From assembly GCA_951394405.1 (NCBI GenBank), contig OX596340.1, positions 2,294,001-2,358,000 on the forward strand: a stretch of DNA of 64,000 nucleotides, read 5' to 3'. The stretch comes from Coprinellus micaceus (lineage: Eukaryota; Basidiomycota; Agaricomycetes; Agaricales; Psathyrellaceae). How positions within the stretch are numbered: position 1 is the first letter of the stretch; each line of letters starts with the position of its first letter. Position numbers and translations under genes: made by a program. Below, piece by piece: positions 20,710-32,856 of the stretch. The notes below the pieces were generated by a model. The model was not told the DNA's origin, searched no databases, and worked only from the letters and a program-made list of their open reading frames with translations.

Positions 20710-23700
20710 ATGGATCTCCAAACCTTAACCAACCTCTTCGCCACGACCTACAACCCTGATCCCAACATCCGCAAGTCTGCAGAGCTCCAGATCCGCAAGG
20801 TATTCTAGCTTCAGCCTCGAACATAGACGCGTTATCGTCTAGTATCGATCGCTCACTTGATTCCTTCGCAGATCGGCAACGAGGAGGGTGTTCCTTCTGC
20901 TCTGCTGCAGATTATTGGGAACGAGGGCATCGATCTGTACGTGTTGCAACGCGTTATCGATGTGGCATTTACCCTAAACCCTACACCATTCCTCCCCGTG
21001 ACATAGTGCGACGCGACAGGCTTGCGCCGTTTGGCTCAAAAACCGCGTGTGGAAGACCTATTCCGTGGAGACTGACCGCCGCGCTGAGGGAGGCTCGTTC
21101 ATCGCGCTCTCCGACCGGGAGGCATTGAGGAGCAACATTCTTCGCCTCTTGGCCGCATCACCCTCAAGATCGGTCGCGACTCAGCTCGGTACCGCGTTGA
21201 AGAGCATCATCGCACACGACTTCCCCAATGACAGGTGGCCTGGTCTCCTGACTCAAATCAAGCAGCTTCTGCAGAGCAGTAGCGTGCAAGAGGTGCATGC
21301 TGGATGCGTCGCTGCCTTGGAGGCAATAAAGGCTTTCAAGTACGTCAAGAATGATCGTGCTGTGCTTGTGCGGTCTCACTGATCTTCCACTAGGTTCCGC
21401 CAAACCAACGATGTCCTCCCTCGTATCATCGCTGAACTCTTCCCTATCCTGGTCACCATTGCCACCCAGATGGCTGAGCAGCCCCCTACCGCCTCCCAAG
21501 AAATCCCTACCATGCTCCATCTCATCCTCAAGACCTACAAGTCAAGTATTACTGTTAGCCTTTCCAAGCATCAGCAATCTCCCGAGAGCTTGGTTCCCTG
21601 GGGCAAGCTTTTCTTCACCATCGTAAACCTCCAGATCCCCGCTGGTGCTGTCCCTGAGGACGAGGATGAACGTGAACGATCGGAGTGGTGGATCACGAAG
21701 AAGTGGGCCTATGCTATTCTTGGCAGGCTGTTCCACCGATTCGGTAACCCCAGTCAGCTCCCCTCGTCTATGCAGAAGGAGTACGGCCCCTTCGCGCAGC
21801 ACTTTGTGTCTGTGTTTGCTCCTGAGATCTTGACCATCTACCTCAAGCAGGTCGATCTCTACGTTCGCAAGGAGGCCTGGTTGTCGAAGAAGTGCCAGTA
21901 CCACATCTTCACCTTCTTCACCGCCTGGTTAGTCCAATTATTCACGAGTGATTTGTACCATTTACAAATGCTCACAATTCGTTGCAGCATCAAGCCCAAG
22001 TCCACCTGGGCTCAATTGAAGCCTCATGTTAACTCTCTCGTTTCCACCTTCGTTTTCAACCAACTCACCTTCAACGAAGAGCGCAAGGAGCTCTGGGATA
22101 CCGACCCCGTCGACTACGTCCGCGTCTCCGTCGATGAGTACGAGAGCTATTCCAACCCCGTCGCGGCTGCCACCACCTTCCTCCTCTCCCTCGCCACTAA
22201 CAGGACCAAGATCACCTTCATGCCCGTCCTCGGCTTCATCAACCAGGTTCTGCGAAGCGATGCTGCCCCTCCTCAGCGATTTGGTGCTCTCAACATGGTC
22301 GCAGCGCTGGGCACTCATATCATGAGCCACCCCGAGGTCAAGCTTGAGATGGAGCAGTTCATTTTGTCGTTCGTTACCCCCGTCTTGACCAGCCCCGAGC
22401 CTTACCTCAGGGCCATTGGTCTTGAGATCCTTGGAACTGTCGTCAAACACGGTCTCCAGTGGTCGAACCCCGAGACCAAGATGAACCACTCGAGGGCTGC
22501 TGCTCTTTCTCTCGACGACCCCGAGTTCCCTGTCAAGGTTCAGGGTGCTTTGGCCCTCACTGAGATGATCGTTGTGTACGAGGATGGTGAGTATATCTAC
22601 CATACTTCTTTTGGGATTTGTAGTGACATCCCGCCCAGTTCGTGCTGCTGTCGCTCCTGAAGTTGGCAAGGTCGTCCACGACCTTGTCAAGATGTCTGAC
22701 GACACCGATTTGTCCGTCGTTAACAGCGCCATGGAGACTATTGTCGAGCAGTATCAGGTCGAGCTCCTCCCTGTCGCTGCTGAGCTCGTCACTCACCTTT
22801 GCGCGACTTACATGCGTTATGTGACCGAGGTCGCTGCTAAGGAGTCTGACGTTGATCCCACTCAGCTCGAGTTCGACGACATCGACACCGAGGATAACGA
22901 CAAGAGCTTCGCCGCCATGGGCGTTGCCAAAACCATTCTCACTGTCAGTCACCCGTTTGACCCGCCTTTCCCTGCTTCCTAACCGCCACTTCTAGGTCGT
23001 CGATTCTATCGAAGCTTCCAAGGAGATCCTCGCTCAAGTACAGGAAGTTATCGTCCCCATCCTGACCTTCACTCTTGAGCACAAGCTCATCGGTACGGCT
23101 CCTCCCCGCAGATTTAGTGTTCGGTCATACTAATGCTCGTGTGCCACACTTAGACCTGTTCGACCACGTCTATGAACTGACTGATAGCCTGACTTTCCAT
23201 TCGCGATCCATCTCTCCTTCGATGTGGCGCATCTTCGAGCTTACCTATCAGGTATTCAAAACCGTCGCTGTCGACTTCCTCGAAGGTCAGCCACCCCCTT
23301 CCTTTCGTTCGTTTCGGCGTTGTATGAATGCTGATTGTGTTCGCGCCACACAGAGATGCTGCCCACCATCGACAACTTCATCTCCTACGGCACGGATACG
23401 ATCAAAGCCAACGCCGACTACAGGAAGATGCTCGTTGACACCTATACCCACTCGTTGACCGTCGATCATCTTGGCGAGAATGACCGGGTTATTGGGTCCA
23501 AGATCGCCGAGTCCATCCTCCTCAACCTTCGTGGCGCTGTTGATGATGTATGTACCATTTTCTTCGCCCCCCTTCGCCGCGGACAAGAGCCTTATTCACA
23601 ACGTTACCTGCACTATAGTACCTCCACATCATCATCAACGCCGCCCTTTCCCTTCAGGAGAAAATCGAGTCACCCGCCCTCCGCCTCGCCAACCTTGAAG

Positions 23701-24750
23701 TTCTCATCAATGCCGTCCTCTATAACCCCGCTGCCGCTCTCCACCTCATGGAGCAGAAGCAGGCTGGAACCGCTAGGGAGTTCTTCAACCACTGGTTCGC
23801 TGCTATCAACGGCGAGAACAAGCTCCCTCGCGTCCACGACAAGAAGTTGAGCATCCTCACTTTGGCCGCTCTCATGGAGATGCAGCTCGGCCAGGTTCCC
23901 GAGACTCTGCGCGATGGATGGCCTAGCATTGTGGCCGGTGCACTCCGCCTCTTCAAGGACCTCCCTAAAGCCATTGAAGGTGCGTTTAAACCCCCGTACG
24001 ATGATTTGCCCGGAGGTTGTTGATGATTGGCGCGTTTACAGTCCGCAAAGCCCTCCAGCAAGAGTATGCCGACGGCGATGAGATCGACGACACCTATGCG
24101 GAAAAGCTGCTTAACTTCAACGATGAGGAAGGTAAGCATACGCGCCAATTCCAGATTGTCGCTCTGCCGTTTTAGGTTTAGCCTACTTTTGCATTGCATT
24201 TTGTTCTGATCAATGATTTTCAGGAGATGTTTGGGACGAGGAGTCTGCCTATCTTGAGATGCTCGCAAACGAGGTGAGAGATAGACCCCGCCGTCTAAAA
24301 CGCAGATTTCGCTGATATGTTCCGTTTGTTCCACTTTCTGCTTTGCTTTCCCCTTTCCTACCACCACTTTCCTCATTCGCGATTTGCCTTGACTTTGTTC
24401 GGCACCGCCTTTAGAGCGCTCGTTTGCGTGAGAAGGCGGACAAGGGCGACGAGGAGGCCAGTGATGAGGACGATGAAGAGAGCGACGACGAGTTGATTGA
24501 AGAGGAGCTCACCTACATCAGCCCCATCGAGACCGTGGATCCCTACACCACCTTCAAGCGGGCGCTTACCAGTATGTTGTTTGCTTGGACCCTCTTTGTG
24601 CTTGGTCGCTGACTGGCTTCCCTAGACCTCCAACTTAACAACGCTGCCGCCTACCAGGCTGCAACAACAGCCCTCGATGTTGATCAGCAGACCCTCCTCA
24701 TGGAAGTGATGAGGTTAGCCGACGCCAACGAGGCTTCCTCCACGGCTTAG
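20710..24750 (+). CDS. NMD5: Importin-7/8-type karyopherin beta (Nmd5/Sxm1 family)
   Basis: Nuclear import receptor of the importin-7/8 group, which carries ribosomal proteins, histones and signalling proteins through the nuclear pore with Ran. About a dozen exons with short introns encode roughly 1,040 residues, the usual family length. It starts MDLQTLTNLFATTYNPD. The importin-beta N-terminal repeat contains TRQACAVWLKNRVWKTY. HEAT repeats follow with diagnostic stretches such as WDTDPVDYVRVSVDEYESY, FPVKVQGALALTEMIV and VVKHGLQW. The acidic linker (EEASDEDDEESDDELIEEEL) and the end LMEVMRLADANEA match the importin-7 C-terminus. Exon 3 begins at 21007 (TGCGACGCG) after a 70-nt intron. No frame lesions were seen in the exons checked. 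Confidence 0.93.
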
Positions 24751-26837
24751 ACGCCCTCCTCTCGCCCTCCTCAGGCTCCCCTTTCGCGTCCCTTCGCCGA
24801 GGCCGCTACTTGACGTACCTCAAAACATCACTACCGCTATCCTTCTCTTCTAGACTGGAGACCTGACGATTTGAATGGGTGCCATCTTCTGAATATGCAA
24901 TGTAACGACCCTAGTCCATGATTTTACATCCCCTTTCCTCCCATCGTTCTATTTTGCTACGTTACGCTACGCTCGAGCTCTCGTTGGTTTCTTTTCTTTT
25001 TTGCTTACGCCACTGTACCTCTTTCTCAGGTTACGAATTCGACTAGAACCGTTATTCTTCTCGGACCTCTGACCGGTTCGGACATCTAGTCCCTGCGAAC
25101 ACCAATTGGGGGGCATCATTCGCTACTGTCCGAACCCAATCTCCTTCCAGCAGCCTCTCGGACCGTCAGCATCCCTACTGGCTCACCGAGATCGACACCC
25201 ACGCCGCCGTTGTTTCCCAATGACACTTGTTGGCGAGATCTGTGGCGCGTTCCATCCTGCAATTCTCGTCACCCCCATCTTCACGAGGCATGGACGGAAC
25301 TGGCGTGGGGCGCACTAGTCTAGGGTGGCACTGTCCAGGCACAAGCAACCACCCGTTCGAAACGCGCCAGCACCCTGCCGCGGTTGAATTGGTAGGGTGG
25401 TGTGCTTTTTGATTGTTGGGGATTCACTGGAATTCAGTCCATACAACAGGGGTGTCCATCCCGCCGCCCCTCCCGGTCAAACGTCATCCGGTCCTCGCCA
25501 AATGAAATGAAGTAATCCTAGCTCTGACTTCCCTGCGTCCCTCGGGAGTGTCATAACGGGAGATGTCGGTCAGGCACCTGCCACTGTGGCTTTCGAAGCA
25601 GTACCCGAACATTGATAATCTCCTCGAGGCTGCGCTAAACCTGCTGGTTTCGCTGCAGGCTCGGTTACGCAGAATACTATCATTGGGTTATTATTTAGGC
25701 TTTCCCCGGGACCCTCCATTGCAAGGTGTCTGATGCAAGTCGAACATAACTCTAGAGAAGCGAGGCGCGCCGGAATGACGTGAGGGGGCATCGCATCCTT
25801 GACTCTTACCTCCTCCTCGTTTGGGTTCGGATTCTTTTCATCGGCGTTGGACCTGGGCTTGTCCCTCTGCGTAAATACACGGGGTTCGGATTCGCTTGAC
25901 CTGGTTTTCCTTCGACGCATCTACGTTAACACGATGTGCCAAGTAAGCTCTCGTATCCCAAAAGGGCGTTCGTCGTTCCTTTTTTCGCGTAAGTAGCCGC
26001 TAACATAGGATTTGCCAATTGCTTAACATGGCGGCTCGCTTTACATTCGAAGTGGGGTATAGTGAAGCTTGAATCATTTTGCTTGCCCATTTTGCGTCGT
26101 AGCATTCTGGGGTTCCTTCTCTGCCGTGTCCCTCCGAGCGAACAACGCAGAGGAAGAGACTGGACATGTGAATGATACCCAAAAGTATAACTATCAACGG
26201 ACAACTCAACTCAGCTTGAAGGTGATTTCGAGGGAAAGCGGAAAGTTCTCGTTCTCACTCTTCACATGCTCTTTGAATAGGAGGGGTTCTGAGACCAGAA
26301 AGGGGAGGCCTCGAGGCAGGTATCCCTGCTATTACGCGCAACACGCTCTTGCATACGAACGTTTTGCCTTGCCGGCCATTGTCTCGGAGCGCAAGGAAAA
26401 GGAAAGAAGGCGTTCCAATCCTGTGCGGAGTTCTTCAATCCCGAAGCGGTGAGGCAGCATCTAGAAAACGGGCTACCGGGAAGAGCGCCCAAGATTAAAC
26501 CCGAAAACTCATGGCCTTTCATAGACATTCAGAGGAAGGGAGGGTGGGTGATGCCCTTGGTCATCGCTTCTGGAAGTCCTCGGCCACGATTTTAAAGGAG
26601 GCGAGCCCAATGCGGACCCTACTCACGGTCGAGCGAATAACATTCCACCGTTCGGTTTGACACCAGGAGGCGAGACGGCAAGGACGGAGACCCAAAATTT
26701 CATCGTGAACCGCTCCAATGGTTATCCTGGGTTTCACGATTTAGACGAATATAGAGATAAGGCGGCAAAAAAGCAGCTACCGATAGACCTTCGAAGCCTG
26801 TGGAAGGCAATGCTTGGATTTGCACCAAGAAGGCCTT
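24751..26837. other. Intergenic region between convergent genes
   Basis: About 2.1 kb between the 3' ends of the importin (+) and ARP6 (-). Short frames on both strands show no domain, paralogy or intron-consistent structure. It may be old, decayed sequence; nothing specific can be supported. Confidence 0.5.
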
Positions 26838-28717
26838 TCAACGTCTATGTAGACTCGCGGAACCAGCCGTAGCGTTGGATTTGCTTCTAATCCTCGAAAG
26901 TTTGCTTGATGAGGCTGGGGGTCGATCGTCTTCGCTCTGACTTGTCGTATCCTTCTCGCTCTCATGCTCCAGGTCCATCTTCTTCCAGTCAGGGAACTTC
27001 CTTCGCGAAGCGTTGCTCCCGTACTCAGCGTACTCTGCTCGGGTGACGACGTGTTGGGTAAAGTCGGGCCTGCTCGCGAACGCGAACGCAGACTTGTAGG
27101 CTTCTGTGATGGGACTGTAGGGTTCGTGGACAGATATGTATCAAGGAGGAGGCGGAGTCAGCTCCCCACACCGATTTCAATCAGGGCACCACTTACTCAT
27201 CGGTTTCGTAAATGACGACCTCGTACTCAACTGGCGCTAAAGTTCGTAGTTCCGCTAGTCTGCTCATTCCGGCAGGTGTCAGCTATCCTGATGACAGTCC
27301 AAGCAATTGACGGACACGTACAACCGCTGCTTGAGCCCAGGGAGCTTGGCGTTTCCGCCGATAAGCCCTATGTTCGCCCAGAACATCCCTTGCAACTCTT
27401 CCGGAAGCAGTGATATACAGTGAGCAATAATGGCCGGTAGCCCTGCTTGTTGTAGTCCTGGGTGGTGTCAGATGAACAGCATTGTGATGAGATGGAGGGT
27501 AGCCTAACCAATGTCGTCGGGACGGAAAAGGAGTTCCGGAACCGTGAACCTCTCGTTATTCATCACGAGGACTTGATCGTTGTCTGTGACAATATCCCCT
27601 GGTTGGCGAATCCATCCCTGCTTGTTCTGAGTCAGGTCGGGGAGGACGTACTCGCGAACGATAGAGTTCCCCTTTGGATCTGCCCTGCAGGGTGTATGAA
27701 GCGACGGATATACCAGCAAGGCGGGACTCAAAACCCACCGACAAACTTCTAGATCATGCTTGAAATTGGATGAAACGAGGCAGCAAGATTCTTTGACATG
27801 GTTCATGATGTAGGTTTCGTCCATCATATTCCATTGTCGAAAGGACACGAGCTCCTTGAGGTGGTTCGTAAGCAGCTTTCCGCCAACATCTAGCCTTCGA
27901 GGAAATCTCAGGCAATCATCAGGGCATGTAGATGGTGAAGACTTGCCGTTTCACCGCAGTCCACAGTATCCGTCCTTCCACGATGGGAACGACATGCGTG
28001 AAGCTAAACCCTGAATCGACAACGACCATGCAGTCTGGAGGAGATAGGGAAGGCTGGGAGAAGAGGGTCCCGAAGGGAATCAATGATGCAGCTGTGGCCG
28101 GTCCGCAAAATTCAGGATATGGATACCCTGAGCGATGCGCAATACGTACGCGGACACCGATAATATGACTGGAATTCATATTCCTCAAACATGAATTGGT
28201 CATAGACCTCTTGGATGTTGGGCAGGTTGAAATAGGGCTCTGTAACGAGCACAGATGACTCCGTCGTGTCGACCTAGCTTTCGGGTGAGCGGGCGATGCC
28301 GACAGAGAATGCAAATCTGACCTGCCTTGAGCACCTGGTCAGAGAAAATCGCGTCCCAAACTGCCTTCTGGGCGTCCCAGTCAACGACATACCCCTGGGA
28401 GACGTTTCATTTCGGCTTCGGCAATCCTATTTGACTGTTCGCCCACCTTTTCAAAAGGTAAGCGGTAGTGAAGCGAGGCAAAATCCTGACACGCCTCGAA
28501 CTCATGGCCAATGTAAGTTGCCTTATCGCCTTTGGACCGTATAACGGCGTTCTGAATGATTCTAGAAAACCGGAAAGTACCCTACGAGTCAGCGAGTTCT
28601 AGGAAGGAAACATTCGATGCCACGTCCATACCTAGGGTCCTTCCCTCTTCCTCGAGTGACAACGCCCACTTTGATCGTAGACCCGCCGTTCTCAAGGATA
28701 ACTATAGGTTTCTTCAT
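26838..28717 (-). CDS. ARP6: Actin-related protein 6 (SWR1/SRCAP complex subunit)
   Basis: Nuclear actin-related protein of the SWR1 chromatin remodeller that exchanges H2A.Z into nucleosomes. Exons read: 28632-28717, 28447-28561, 28326-28394, then from 28273 downward through several more to the stop at 26838. Family marks include [14 protein letters not shown] (phosphate-1 loop region), [38 protein letters not shown] (phosphate-2), [56 protein letters not shown] and [13 protein letters not shown]. The end holds [11 protein letters not shown], as in animal ARP6, then a Ser/Lys-rich extension. Two introns (27895-27946 and 28274-28325, both 52 nt) need GC donors to keep frame. The start at 28717 is preferred; an in-frame Met at 28777 exists. 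Confidence 0.93.
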
Positions 28718-29324
28718 CCTAGCTCGGCTGCACCCTTTCGATCCTGAGTGGGATGGTGGCGGCGTCCAACAAAGCAATGGGTGACCGCGATGTTGGCCGC
28801 GTCATGGCGCGGGAGATGCCATTGGGCTTGGAGATCTTGGGCTCGCTCCATGCATCTCCCTTTCAGATGCCAGCAAGAGGTCATTTGACGACCTGAAGGC
28901 TCCGAACTTGCGTACAGTGGCTAGGGCTGGTCGATGTCATGTCCAGGTCATCAGGGGGCATGACCTCGCCCTCCGGCTATACCGGTAAGTGGCGGCCGAG
29001 CCCTGCCAGCGCGCGGCTATTCTGATCTTGGGCGTTGTACCTCTCTCTGTTTGACCACGACGCTCATCTTCACAGCTCGTCGCTAAGCTGCACAACATTG
29101 GAATCATACTTCAGACCATTTCATCTACCTGGGTCCAGGGACTGTGATCTCGTCAATATTGAACTCTAACTGATAGGGAGCAGTGAGTCTAGTCTATTTT
29201 AGCACCTAGTACAGGGACTGAGTTCGAGTCGTTAGTACAAGGGTATTCCCCTCGGACCCAACGTTGACAGCTATCTGAAGACAACACTCTCGGCTTCGAC
29301 TATACGCGCAACCGAAAATCAGCG
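28718..29324. promoter_or_regulatory. Divergent promoter between ARP6 and TANGO2-like gene
   Basis: About 600 bp between head-to-head genes, so it must drive both. No TATA box was obvious on either side. No coding sequence was seen. Confidence 0.45.
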
Positions 29325-30741
29325 ATGTGTATCGCGGTATGGACCCTTGAGCATCCGGATTACGCTCTGTAGGTCGATCCCTGAACTGGTGATGGAAATA
29401 AGCGCGCGTGCCCATGATCTGGCACATCGCTGTGGCTCACTTGGGCTCCCAAACTTTGCCACATTACGAAGGGTACCTTCTTGTGATGGTGACTGAATAT
29501 AGCTCGTAGGATTCTGGGAGAAAACCGAGACGAGTTCCTCGACCGACCGACTCAGAACGCCCACTGGCATAACTTTGACCAAAACCTCAGGGATGCTGAA
29601 GGGGACATTCTCTCGGGGCGTGACGTGAAGGCTGGGGGCTCGTGGTTTGGCCTGAACAAAGATGGAAGGGTGGCGCTATTGTAAGGAATGTTCCTCCAAA
29701 TTTCCATTGACTCTGTCCTGACATTTACTTCATTGCTGTTAAATTGACTTCTGGCGCCCAACGTGGGTTTCATCCCTAAAGGACAAACATCACCGAACCG
29801 CTGGGTCAATACAAGTCAACCAGGGGATACCTGATCTCATCGTTCCTGTCGTCCAGGTTGAGCCACCCCCTGGAAGACGAGCTCGGGACAATTGTCGCAC
29901 CGGACTCTGTCTTCGCCGGCTTCAATCTCCTGCTTCTGGCGCCCTCATTACGGCCAGATACCAACTCTATCTCTTACGAGTCCTTATTGGTGACCAATCA
30001 TGGAGGGGGCGGAGTACTCACTTCGCGTTCCCTTGCCCCATCGGAGAGGGCTTGTGGATGCATGTCAAACGGGGTGGACGGCAAAGGAGCTGACGACTGG
30101 CCCAAAGTCCGACATGCCATCGATGATTTCACTGCTGTCCTTCACACACTCCAACGCCAACAACAAGGCGATGGACTAGAAGCCGCGGCTACCTACCGTC
30201 CAGCCGACGACGCTGTCACTCCTGGGGACGCGCCGTCCACCGGAAATCTACAGGGCGATCTCGAGAGTAAATTGGTGGACGGACTATTCTCAGTCTTATC
30301 GTAAGTGCAAACCCTTCTCTTAACGGCCATGGTATATTTTAGGAGACGATCGCGTACTGACTGAACCCCAAATTCCTGGCCGCTGACTGGTTTTATCCGA
30401 GAAGGTGGCGATGTTCTGGTTCCATAACCGCCCGTTCTGAGCTTCGAAACACCGTTCAGGTAGCTCCGATACCGATCGTTCTCGAAGCGCAGCACGGAAC
30501 TGCAGGCGCTCATACCAAGATCCCTACCGTGTACGGGACTCGTCTTTCAACGGTGCTCCTGATCAGGCGAACCGGGGAAGTTTATTTTGTAGAACGAGAC
30601 ATTTGGGGGAGAGGTGATGAGGGGAAGGTTGTCCACCTTGAGCCTCCGACGCAGCGGGAATTTCGTTTCAAGTTGGATTTGGATGCTATCAGAAAATCTG
30701 AAAGTACTCCGGAGACCTCGACACTGCCGCAAGAAGCGTGA
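29325..30741 (+). CDS. TANGO2: TANGO2-like NRDE-domain protein
   Basis: Member of the NRDE/TANGO2 family, linked to Golgi/ER organisation and to mitochondrial lipid or heme handling in animals; the fungal role is unclear. Four exons (29325-29368, 29510-29680, 29782-30300, 30402-30741) give 357 residues. It begins MCIAVWTLEHPDYAL, and exon 2 supplies the name-giving ENRDEFLDRP motif, then ILSGRDVKAGGSWFGLN and DGRVALLTNITEP. Near the C-terminus YGTRLSTVLLIRRTGEVYFVERD is typical. Cys2 would become N-terminal after Met removal, consistent with the Ntn-hydrolase-like fold proposed for the family. The short first exon (44 nt) and 140-nt first intron were chosen because they alone join the MCI start to the NRDE motif in frame. 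Confidence 0.9.
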
Positions 30742-31247
30742 TGGTTAGTGTCTAGAGAAGGGTAGATGTTCGAGGTAACGGGCGCCCACAGATTTCATTT
30801 CTGGGGTGAAATGACGATGGAATCGGACGATTGTCACGCTGCCAAGGCAGGGAATCTTTTAGTGACCATTTGAACTATCACGGGTATTGATAATGTACTG
30901 GGTGAACCGCGTAGGAGAGAGTGAGCAGGGACGTACAAGAAGACAGAGCAAACAGGGCCAGCCAGGAGAACGTCCGTTGAGCGATAAGCAAAATTGTACA
31001 GTAAGATATCGTACACGAAATGTGTGAAATGAGCATAAGTACAAGTCTTCCCATGTCAGAATAACGTAAAATAAATAAACGAAGTGTCCTTTAGTTGCGT
31101 GGCACTAGAATGAACGGATCCAAGAATACAGTGAGGGGTCATAAACAAGTGATAGAGGGAGCATACTTCGGATCGTCAGACGTGAAAAGGGGAAGAGGGA
31201 AGGGAGCGTGGTCCGTGATTCCTCGGCGAGAGAGGACAGACCGAGGT
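30742..31247. other. Intergenic region between convergent genes
   Basis: About 500 bp of AT-richer sequence between two 3' ends, probably two overlapping or adjacent 3' UTRs. Nothing else was seen. Confidence 0.45.
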
Positions 31248-32856
31248 TCATGTCATAACATGCGAGTACACCGCATGGTGGTCGTTCGACGACATGGGGA
31301 AGTACGGGTTGTAGCCCCCGCCAGCCATGTTGTTCCATTCCTGAGGGGGCATCCCAGGTGAGTTCCCGGCGGCTGGATACTGAGCGTGGCCGCTACTCGA
31401 TGCCGACAGCGGCGTCAGGAGTTCGTTATCAGAGGGCGTGCTACTATCATACGTTGGGGCAGCATTGGTCGTGGTGGTGGTCGCGCCGTTCGTGTGCTCG
31501 GTGGCCCGACTCGAGGGCCTGAAGGCCAAATTAGTTTCCATGTGATTGAAATAGCACGCGGAAGGGGGACTCACTGCAACAGGTCGTTCAGCTCGACTAT
31601 GCGTCGGTAGACCAGGCATTGGGAGTTGGGTGGATGGTTGAATTGTCGAAGCGACGTCAGGGAGTTTTGTAGTTGCTGGGAGAGACCCATGTAGGCGACG
31701 CCCGTCGTAGGATGGTTTCGGCAGGGGCAGTAGCTCTGAGGGGTGGACCCGCTGGATGCATATTCATCACTGTAATTGCTGCCACCATCGCTGCCATTCG
31801 TCATCGAGTATGCTCCGTTGCCGTTCTCGGGGTATGCAGAGTTGGAAGTGTTGCCGTTGTAATGGGCGCTGGGAGAGGCAGGATAGGGCATGTTGAGGTT
31901 GGTGGGGGAGTTGTTGTATTGCTGGGACTGGGGGTGCTGTTGACGCTCGCTACTGTCGAACGAGCCATTCGAGTTTGTGCGTCGGACATCGAAGCTGTGG
32001 TATCGGACGGAGGGAGCGGGGGAAGGGGAGAAGCGATAGAGACTGGAGTTGCCCCCCTCGGTGGGAGGCTCCGTTTTAATGGGGCTCAGAAGGTTGCCCC
32101 GGCCATTCCGCGACGGGTGGTCGTCGCTGCCGACCCCCCGCTTCGACAGAGGGGCGCACTTGGTTGCCCGGGAGTGCCACTTTTCGTTGGGGTCGCCGTC
32201 CCTAAAGTTGCTATCCGCCCATCGAGGATGTGGTTTCCCTGGCAGTGTATCAGCAGCTGAATACAGACTGAGGAAAGTTTAGGCGCTCACCTCGCAGTTC
32301 TCGAACAAGTGACTCAAGCTCGGCAATACGATTGCGCAGGCGGGTGCTCTCGTCTACTGTTGGGTCGTCTCTGCGCGGGGATTAGAACGTGGCGTCTCCC
32401 GCCGTGACCTCTGTGGACTCACCGAAGTGCAGGGTCGTCGATCTCGTAGACACAGAGACCAGTCTAGATACCATGTAAGTACGCAACGTCGCGTCCAGCG
32501 GTACTTGGACCTACCAAGCCCAACTGGATGCAGCGCTGACAGGGGCGCTTTCGATCACACTGAGGAAGACGTGGTCAACGTCGATCATGATTTCTGTGAC
32601 ATCGAGTCGCGCACCTTTCGTTTAGATGTGTGGCAATTAAGGCAACTCTGCGTCGTCCGGTTTCGCCTCCTCTTCCTAATTTAGAGGGGGATTCGGGCAT
32701 AGAGAGGACGACGGCTAATTAGCCCGGTGGCCACATCAAGGGACAGGGTGGGGGGAGTGGAAGGGACGCGCACCTGTGGTCAGTGTCGATGGTGAACTCG
32801 AGATCCATGATTTCGCCCTTGAGTTGTACTGGTTGGAAGGATTCAGAGGACATCAT
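31248..32856 (-). CDS. Zn(II)2Cys6 transcription factor
   Basis: Fungal-type binuclear zinc cluster regulator. Exon 1 (start 32856) encodes MMSSESFQPVQLKGEIMD. Exon 2 opens with a basic run (RKRRRNRTTQSC) and carries the first three cysteines (CLNCHTSKRK); the next exon supplies CDRKRPCQRCIQLGL and then GLCVYE. Together they form C-x2-C-x6-C-x5-C-x2-C-x8-C. A leucine-zipper-like dimerisation helix follows (RLRNRIAELESLVRELRG). The rest is disordered, rich in Ser, Asn, Tyr and Pro. A late helix contains CPCRNHPTTGVAYMGLSQQL, then LVYRRIVELNDLL, a motif seen in basidiomycete zinc-cluster proteins. No fungal-specific middle-homology region was evident. It lies beside no metabolic cluster, so the target is unknown. 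Confidence 0.88.

Noticed and set aside
24751..26837. Transposon or LTR relic in the gap between importin and ARP6
   Set aside because: No reverse transcriptase, integrase or transposase motif, and no terminal repeats visible by eye.
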